Source: SG8-41 sp035259205 (lineage in GTDB: Bacteria; Pseudomonadota; Gammaproteobacteria; Burkholderiales; SG8-41). From it: a DNA stretch of 26,201 bases. Below the pieces are notes generated by a model, which worked only from the letters and a program-made list of their open reading frames with translations, was not told the origin of the DNA and did not search any database. Numbering within the stretch: position 1 is the first letter of the stretch; each line of letters opens with the position of its first letter. Where the stretch lies: positions 1 to 26,201 of the forward strand of contig DATFWO010000395.1 of NCBI GenBank assembly GCA_035259205.1. Reading direction: 5' to 3'. A program made the position numbers and the translations under genes. Of this stretch, positions 22,069 to 26,201 are shown piece by piece.

Positions 22069-23430
22069 ATGCCCACCGTCGCCGAAAATCTCGGCGCCTA
22101 CGCGTCGACCCTGAAGTACGAAGACCTCCCGCAGGAGGTCGTACACCAGGCCAAGCGTTTCATACTGGACACTCTGGGCTGCGCGTTCGGCGGCTACGAC
22201 AGCGAGCCCGCCCGGATCGCACGCGATCTGGCTGCGACGGTAAGCAGCACCCACCCTGCAACCCTGCTCTGCAGCGGCCAGAAAACGAGCGCCGAGCTCG
22301 CCGTTTTCGCGAACGACGTGATGATACGTTACCTCGACTTCAATGATGGCTACATCAGCAGCGGCAGCGGGCATCCCAGCGACAGCATCGCGGCGCTGCT
22401 GTCGGCTGCCGAGGTTGCGGGCGCCGGTGGTCGCGATTTGATCGTCGCCACCGTGCTCGCCTACGAAGTGTTCTGCCGCATCTGCGACGCCTGGGACAAC
22501 AAGAAGTGCGGCATCGATCATGCCACGATGGGCGCGATAGCGAGTGTTGCCGGTGCAGCGCGTCTTTACGGGCTGACCGAGCAGCAGACCGTCGAAGCGA
22601 TCAACCTGACCGTCGCCGCCAATGTCGCACTGAACCAGACGCGCGTGGGCAGCATTTCGAAGTGGAAGGCGTGCGGCTATGCGAACGCCAACCGGAACGC
22701 GGTGTTCGCGGTCGAGCTCGCTGCGCGCGGAATGAACGGCCCCGCACGGGTGTTCGAAGGCCGCGACGGCTTTTTCAACGTCGTGAGCCGGGCGCCGTTC
22801 CAGCTGGCGCCGTTCGGCGGCAGCGGCCACCCGTTCCGGATCATGCAGTGTCACGTCAAGCAGTTTCCCCTCGGTAATTTCTCGCAAACGGTGGTGAATG
22901 CGGCCCTGGAAGCCCGCGCGTTCGCCGGCGATCCCGGCAATATCAGGGAAGTCCACATACACACCTCGCAAAGCGGGTTGAACATCATGGCTGACGGTCC
23001 GGAGAAATGGCGCCCCGGCAACCGCGAGACCGCCGATCACAGCATCCCCTACACCGCGGCGGTAGCGTTGATGTACGGAACCGTGCAGCTCAGGTATTTC
23101 GACGAGCAATACCTGCACGACGAAGCGTTGCTGCAGCTTGCGAGCCGCATCAAGTGCAGCCCTTCCGAAGAAGCCAACCGGCGCGGGGCAGAGATGAATC
23201 TGTGCGAGCTCGATGTAACCCTGGTCTCGGGAGCGCGCAAGTCGATCAGGGTCGAGTACCATCGCGGCCATTGGCGCAATCCGATGTCGGATGCCGAGAT
23301 GGAAGCAAAATTCCGCTCGCTGGTCGCGCCGTTGCTGCCCGCGTCCCGCGTGGATGCGTTGCTGGGGCAGTTGTGGCGCCTCGAGGACCTGCGCGAAGTC
23401 GGCACGTTGATCCGGGATACAAAAGTCTGA
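22069..23430 (+). CDS. MmgE/PrpD family protein (2-methylcitrate dehydratase-like)
   Basis: The 453-aa protein spans the full MmgE/PrpD family length. The all-helical N-terminal domain includes VHQAKRFILDTLGCAFGGYD and the conserved MIRYLDFNDGY segment (residues 85-95) followed by GHPSD, both near the predicted active site. A smaller C-terminal alpha/beta lid has VHIHTSQSGLNIMADGP and DHSIPYTAAVALMYG. Members dehydrate 2-methylcitrate (PrpD) or act on cis-aconitate, itaconate or iminodisuccinate. There are no prpB or prpC genes here, so a methylcitrate cycle is not supported. Flanking by two Bug acid receptors suggests a carboxylic acid substrate, which is an inference. ATG 22069 has no strong ribosome site. 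Confidence 0.9.
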   Translation: MPTVAENLGAYASTLKYEDLPQEVVHQAKRFILDTLGCAFGGYDSEPARIARDLAATVSSTHPATLLCSGQKTSAELAVFANDVMIRYLDFNDGYISSGSGHPSDSIAALLSAAEVAGAGGRDLIVATVLAYEVFCRICDAWDNKKCGIDHATMGAIASVAGAARLYGLTEQQTVEAINLTVAANVALNQTRVGSISKWKACGYANANRNAVFAVELAARGMNGPARVFEGRDGFFNVVSRAPFQLAPFGGSGHPFRIMQCHVKQFPLGNFSQTVVNAALEARAFAGDPGNIREVHIHTSQSGLNIMADGPEKWRPGNRETADHSIPYTAAVALMYGTVQLRYFDEQYLHDEALLQLASRIKCSPSEEANRRGAEMNLCELDVTLVSGARKSIRVEYHRGHWRNPMSDAEMEAKFRSLVAPLLPASRVDALLGQLWRLEDLREVGTLIRDTKV

Positions 23431-23465
23431 TCCGTCCGTTGCGATACAACCGAAGGAAGAAATTC

Positions 23466-24440
23466 ATGCCTGGGAATCGGCCTGTCGTACTGTTGCTGAT
23501 CGCCGCCGCAGCAGGCACCGCCTCCGCTCCGGCCGCAGGGCAGCCTTATCCCGCACGCCCGATACGCATCATCGTGCCGGGCACGCCAGGCAGCTCGAAC
23601 GATTTCACCGCACGCGCGGTCGCGCAGCGCTTGACCGACGCCTGGGGCCAGCAAATCGTGATCGACAATCGCGCAGGGGCCGGGGGCATCATCGGCCACG
23701 AGCTGGCGGTAAAATCCGCGCCCGACGGCTACACGCTGATTTTCTCCACCTCCGCCGGGCTCGTCACCAATCCCCTGCTCTACAAGGTGCCGTACGATTC
23801 GTTCCGCGACCTGGCGCCGATATCACTGGCCTCGATCAACCCGCAGATGCTGTTCTCGCATCCTTCGGTTCCCGCCGCCAATGTCCAGGAGCTGATCGCG
23901 CTAGCTCGCGCGAAACCGGGGCAGTTGAACTGCGCATCGGCCGGCACCGGCACGCCGAATCATCTCGGCTGCGAGATGCTGAAATCGATGGCAAAGATTG
24001 ATTTCGTGCACGTGCCGTACAAGGGCGCGACGCCCGCCATCACCGACGTCGTCGCCGGGCAGATGCACTTCATGCTGAACAGCATACCCGCGGTGCTGCC
24101 GCTCGCCCGCTCGGGCAAGATCAGGGCGCTGGGAGTGGCGGGATCGAAGCGCTCCGTCGCAGCACCCGACATTCCGACCGTGGCCGAGACCATTCCGGGC
24201 TTCCAGTGCGTCAACTGGTATGCCATGCTCGCGCCGGCGGGAACGCCACCGGCGATCGTCGCAAAGCTCAACACCGAAATGGCGAAGATGATCGCCGATC
24301 CGCCATTCGCGCAACGCCTGATCGAGCTCGGATCGGAGCCGCAGTCGAGCACGCCCGCCGGGCTCCGCGATTTCATGCGCAGCGAGTCCGAGCGCTGGGG
24401 CCGCGTGATCAAGGCAGCGGGGATCAGGATCGAGCGTTGA
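23466..24440 (+). CDS. Bug/TctC-family receptor (last gene of the Bug-PrpD-Bug operon)
   Basis: The 324-aa receptor has a signal peptide (VVLLLIAAAAGTASAPAAG, cleavage before QPYPARPIR). It continues with the standard Bug segments IIVPGTPGSSND, IDNRAGAGGIIGHE, APDGYT, HVPYKGATPAITDVVAGQ, IPTVAET and the C-terminal ERWGRVIKAAGI. Three mature-part Cys residues (in LNCASAG, LGCEM and FQCVNW) distinguish it from the other copies and could form a disulphide. AAGGAAG lies 7 bases upstream of ATG 23466. It starts 35 bp after the PrpD-like gene, so one transcript is very likely. Its stop codon overlaps a GAGCGTT-type heptamer repeat, and the next gene is convergent. Confidence 0.9.
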   Translation: MPGNRPVVLLLIAAAAGTASAPAAGQPYPARPIRIIVPGTPGSSNDFTARAVAQRLTDAWGQQIVIDNRAGAGGIIGHELAVKSAPDGYTLIFSTSAGLVTNPLLYKVPYDSFRDLAPISLASINPQMLFSHPSVPAANVQELIALARAKPGQLNCASAGTGTPNHLGCEMLKSMAKIDFVHVPYKGATPAITDVVAGQMHFMLNSIPAVLPLARSGKIRALGVAGSKRSVAAPDIPTVAETIPGFQCVNWYAMLAPAGTPPAIVAKLNTEMAKMIADPPFAQRLIELGSEPQSSTPAGLRDFMRSESERWGRVIKAAGIRIER

Positions 24441-24452
24441 GCATCGAGACTG
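24432..24452 (+). repeat. Three-unit heptamer repeat at the Bug gene stop
   Basis: Reading plus: GAGCGTT, GAGCATC, GAGACTG. The TGA stop of the Bug receptor spans the junction of units one and two (24438-24440). Sequence divergence from the GTGA type is considerable, but the 7-bp period is kept. Confidence 0.4.
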
Positions 24453-24484
24453 CTTCTAGTTCTCGCGGCGCGCGTGGACCGCGC

Positions 24485-25459
24485 TCAGTCGAGGCGAACG
24501 ACGACCTTTCCGATCTGGGCGCCCGATTCGACATACGCCTTCGCCTCCGGCAACCGGTCGAACGGGAAGACGCGATCGACGACCGGCACGATACGTCCAT
24601 CGGCGAGCGCCGGCATGACGTCGCGGTTGAAGCCGCGCGTCGCTTCGGCCCGCATGGCCGGCGTCAGCGGCGCGTTCGAGATGCCGAAGATCTCGAGCCG
24701 CTTGCCGTGCGTTGCCTCGAGGTCGAGGTCCGCTCTCATGGAGCCATCGACGTAGCCCACCACGGCCAGGCGCCCGAAATTCGCCAGCGACTTCTGGCAG
24801 GCGCCGAAAGCCGTCCCGCCGACGAGATTTACCGCGAGATCCACACCCTTTCCGCCCGTCGCTTCCAGCGCCCGTGAGCTGAAATCCTCGCCCCGCGCGC
24901 ATATCCCGACGTCGAGCCCGACCGCCTGCAGCTTTTCGAGCTTCGCTGCCGAGCCCGATACTCCAATCACCTTCGCGCCGAGGACTTTCCCCAGCTGGAG
25001 CGCTGCGACCCCCACGCCCGAGGAGACGCCCGCGACGAGCAGCCATTCGCCCGGTTTGAGCCGGCCGAACTGTATGAGCGCCTCCCACGCGGTCACGTAC
25101 GAAATGGGAATCGCCGCCGCCTGCTCCCACGAAAGGTGCTGCGGGATGTGCGTCGCAAGCGCGGGATCGACCAGCACATATTCCGCGAAGCAGCCGCGAG
25201 CGCGCGCCATCACGCGATCGCCGCGCCTGAACGACGTAACGCCTTCGCCTGCGGCATGCACTTCACCGGCCGCGTCCACTCCGGCGGGCCTGCCTTCGGT
25301 GGCGCGATGAAAGGCGATGGCGCCCAGCAGATCGCCGCGGTTGAGTGAGGTCGTGCGAACGCGCAACAACAGCTGCCCGGGAGCCGGGGCGGGAATTGGC
25401 AGCTCGCGCAGATCCAGTCTGGCCTCCCTGCCTTCGTGCCTGATCCAGTAGCATTTCAT
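24485..25459 (-). CDS. MDR-family NAD(P)H:quinone oxidoreductase-like protein
   Basis: This 324-aa medium-chain dehydrogenase/reductase lacks the zinc-ligand Cys/His set of alcohol dehydrogenases. The GroES-like N-terminal domain includes RVRTTSLNRGDLLG, GVDAAGEVHAAG and FRRGDRVMA. The Rossmann domain follows with WEQAAAIPISYVTAWEAL, LLVAGVSSGVGVAALQLGKVLGA (glycine-rich NADPH loop) and LVGGTAF. The C-terminus FPFDRLPEAKAYVESG is typical of quinone oxidoreductase/zeta-crystallin members. It should reduce a quinone or an alpha,beta-unsaturated carbonyl using NADPH in the cytoplasm. It starts 6 bp after the DUF952 stop; its ATG lies inside a GTGAACA/GCGATGA heptamer repeat. The two form an operon. 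Confidence 0.9.
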   Translation of the reverse strand: MKCYWIRHEGREARLDLRELPIPAPAPGQLLLRVRTTSLNRGDLLGAIAFHRATEGRPAGVDAAGEVHAAGEGVTSFRRGDRVMARARGCFAEYVLVDPALATHIPQHLSWEQAAAIPISYVTAWEALIQFGRLKPGEWLLVAGVSSGVGVAALQLGKVLGAKVIGVSGSAAKLEKLQAVGLDVGICARGEDFSSRALEATGGKGVDLAVNLVGGTAFGACQKSLANFGRLAVVGYVDGSMRADLDLEATHGKRLEIFGISNAPLTPAMRAEATRGFNRDVMPALADGRIVPVVDRVFPFDRLPEAKAYVESGAQIGKVVVRLD

Positions 25460-25483
25460 CGCTGTTCACCGAACGCTGTTCAC
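25456..25483 (-). repeat. Four-unit heptamer repeat at the DUF952-MDR junction
   Basis: On the minus strand: GTGAACA, GCGTTCG, GTGAACA, GCGATGA. Two 12-bp copies of CGGTGAACAGCG are 14 bp apart. The second GTGAACA supplies the DUF952 stop codon and the last unit contains the ATG of the MDR gene. Confidence 0.6.
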
Positions 25484-25834
25484 CGGAGTTGACGACAGCT
25501 CCGCAGGCAGCTCGAAGCTGCCGTCGGCGAGCGGTCGAAATGCATGAACGGCCCGTATCGAGCCGGTTGCCAGCGGGCCGTACACGTGAGGGAAAAGGCT
25601 TGTCTCGCCCTCCAGGTTTTCGTATCGGATCTCCGGCTGCACGAGATCCGTGTCGATGCACAGCAGCACGAGATCCGTCCTGCCCCTGAACAGCCGGTTG
25701 GCCGTCGCCAGCAGTTGCGCCGCGGTCGAGCAATGGATGTAACCTTCGGAGCTCAGGCTGTCGGCGGCGTAGCATCCGGCAGGCACTGCAGCCTCCCATA
25801 CGCTGCGACGCGCAATGTGATAGATGATGGCCAC
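25466..25834 (-). CDS. DUF952 family protein
   Basis: This 122-aa cytoplasmic protein matches the DUF952 family: IIYHIARRSVWEAAV at the N-terminus, the diagnostic SLSSEGYIHCST motif, LLCIDTDL, IRYENLEGETSLFPHVYGPL and the C-terminal AVHAF strand. The function is unknown; the fold resembles ADP-ribosyl-transferase/glyoxalase-like small barrels only at a general level. Translation starts at GTG 25834, directly before the first conserved strand. The last residues (VNSVR) are encoded by a heptamer repeat, so the C-terminus has probably been altered. It is the first gene of the two-gene operon with the MDR oxidoreductase and is divergent from the M81 peptidase gene (90-bp gap). Confidence 0.85.
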   Translation of the reverse strand: MAIIYHIARRSVWEAAVPAGCYAADSLSSEGYIHCSTAAQLLATANRLFRGRTDLVLLCIDTDLVQPEIRYENLEGETSLFPHVYGPLATGSIRAVHAFRPLADGSFELPAELSSTPVNSVR

Positions 25835-25924
25835 GTGGCTATCGCCGCCGCCCTACTCCCGGCGCGCGTCTCTGGTCTTCCCGGCTATCCCTGACCTATG
25901 ATCTTACTGGAGAGAGAGACTGAA

Positions 25925-26201
25925 ATGGGCCCGCGCATAGCGATCCTCGGCATGCATCTCGAAAGCAACGCCTTCGCCCCGGTCACCACCGGGGAGGATT
26001 TTCGCGCGTCGTGTTATCTCGAAGGAAAGGCGATGCTCGCCGAGGCGGCAAAGACGGCTCCCTCCATGCCCGCCGAAATTCCCGGCTTCATCGAAGCCAT
26101 GAACGCGACGGGTCCCTGGGAGGCTGTGCCCATCCTGGTCACCGCGACCGAACCCGGTGGACCCGCCGACCAGGCGTTCATCGAACGCACCCTCGCGCGC
26201 A
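25925..26201 (+). CDS. M81 family metallopeptidase (MlrC/microcystinase C-like), 3' truncated by window
   Basis: The frame stays open from ATG 25925 to the window edge (92 codons). The protein begins MGPRIAILGMHLESNAFAPVTTG, the M81 N-terminus, in which a G-x-x-H-E-T/S-N-x-F-x-P motif (His11, Glu13, Asn15, Phe17, Pro19) is diagnostic. EDFRASCYLEG and VPILVTATEPGG follow and also fit. MlrC cleaves linear microcystin products; most family members have no known substrate. GGAGAGAGAG lies upstream, and a TATGAT at 25897-25902 could be a -10 box but is very close. The remaining about 400 residues lie beyond the window. Confidence 0.85.
   Translation, partial: MGPRIAILGMHLESNAFAPVTTGEDFRASCYLEGKAMLAEAAKTAPSMPAEIPGFIEAMNATGPWEAVPILVTATEPGGPADQAFIERTLAR

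Noticed and set aside
20937..23271. Two long minus-strand frames (379 and 431 codons)
   Set aside because: They are antisense to the Bug and PrpD-like genes. They are rich in Arg/His/Asp with no motifs and are shadows of GC-rich coding DNA.
22069..23430. A methylcitrate (propionate) cycle
   Set aside because: Only a PrpD-family protein is present. prpB, prpC and acnD/prpF partners are missing, and the family has many other roles.
1..26201. A defence, secretion or other novel multi-gene system
   Set aside because: All gene products fall in ordinary metabolic, transport-receptor or stress families. No nuclease, helicase, toxin or mobile-element gene was seen.

Overview
The window is GC-rich, densely packed chromosomal DNA from a free-living Gram-negative bacterium. 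It is most likely a Betaproteobacterium of the Burkholderiales type. The main reason is four stand-alone Bug/TctC-type periplasmic receptors without membrane partners, an expansion typical of that group. They sit among many small-molecule catabolism genes and many exported proteins with Sec signal peptides. There are no rRNA, tRNA, phage, transposase, CRISPR or recognisable defence genes. The taxonomic call is an inference.

Layout. (1) 31-3662, minus: an operon-like set in the order amidohydrolase, NHL beta-propeller lipoprotein, lipoprotein-type SAM methyltransferase, Skp/OmpH-like protein. All four look exported, and the Skp-like frame is broken by a TAG. (2) 3848-5011, plus: alpha/beta hydrolase of the dihydroxypseudooxynicotine-hydrolase type. 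(3) 5030-7020, minus: ornithine cyclodeaminase/mu-crystallin family protein overlapping by 4 bp with a LivJ-type substrate-binding protein. (4) 7252-8307, plus: exported esterase-like hydrolase, convergent with an FAD amine oxidase (8324-9697, minus). (5) 9874-12291, plus: large MscS-family channel. (6) 12403-15698, minus: srkA kinase, DUF2237, Bug receptor, PncC amidohydrolase. (7) 15873-18156, plus: Bug receptor, a 616-bp near-empty stretch with a big inverted repeat and an orphan signal-peptide ORF, then a glutathione S-transferase. (8) 18164-20874, minus: an exported hypothetical protein and a large alpha/beta hydrolase. (9) 21018-24440, plus: a compact Bug - MmgE/PrpD - Bug operon. (10) 24485-25834, minus: DUF952 and a quinone-oxidoreductase-like MDR protein. 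(11) 25925 to the edge, plus: start of an M81 (MlrC-type) metallopeptidase.

How it fits together. The recurring theme is scavenging of organic acids, amides, esters and amines. Periplasmic receptors (four Bug, one LivJ-type) stand next to hydrolases, an amine oxidase, an OCD-family enzyme, a PrpD-like dehydratase, a GST and an MDR oxidoreductase. No transport membrane subunit is present, so the receptors must share permeases encoded elsewhere or act in sensing.

The most unusual signal is not a gene. Degenerate tandem repeats with a strict 7-bp period (units such as GTGATCA, GTGACAG, GTGAACA, GACATTG) recur at about ten gene borders. They often contain the stop codon, and sometimes the start codon, of the neighbouring gene. 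I found no convincing new enzymatic or defence system.
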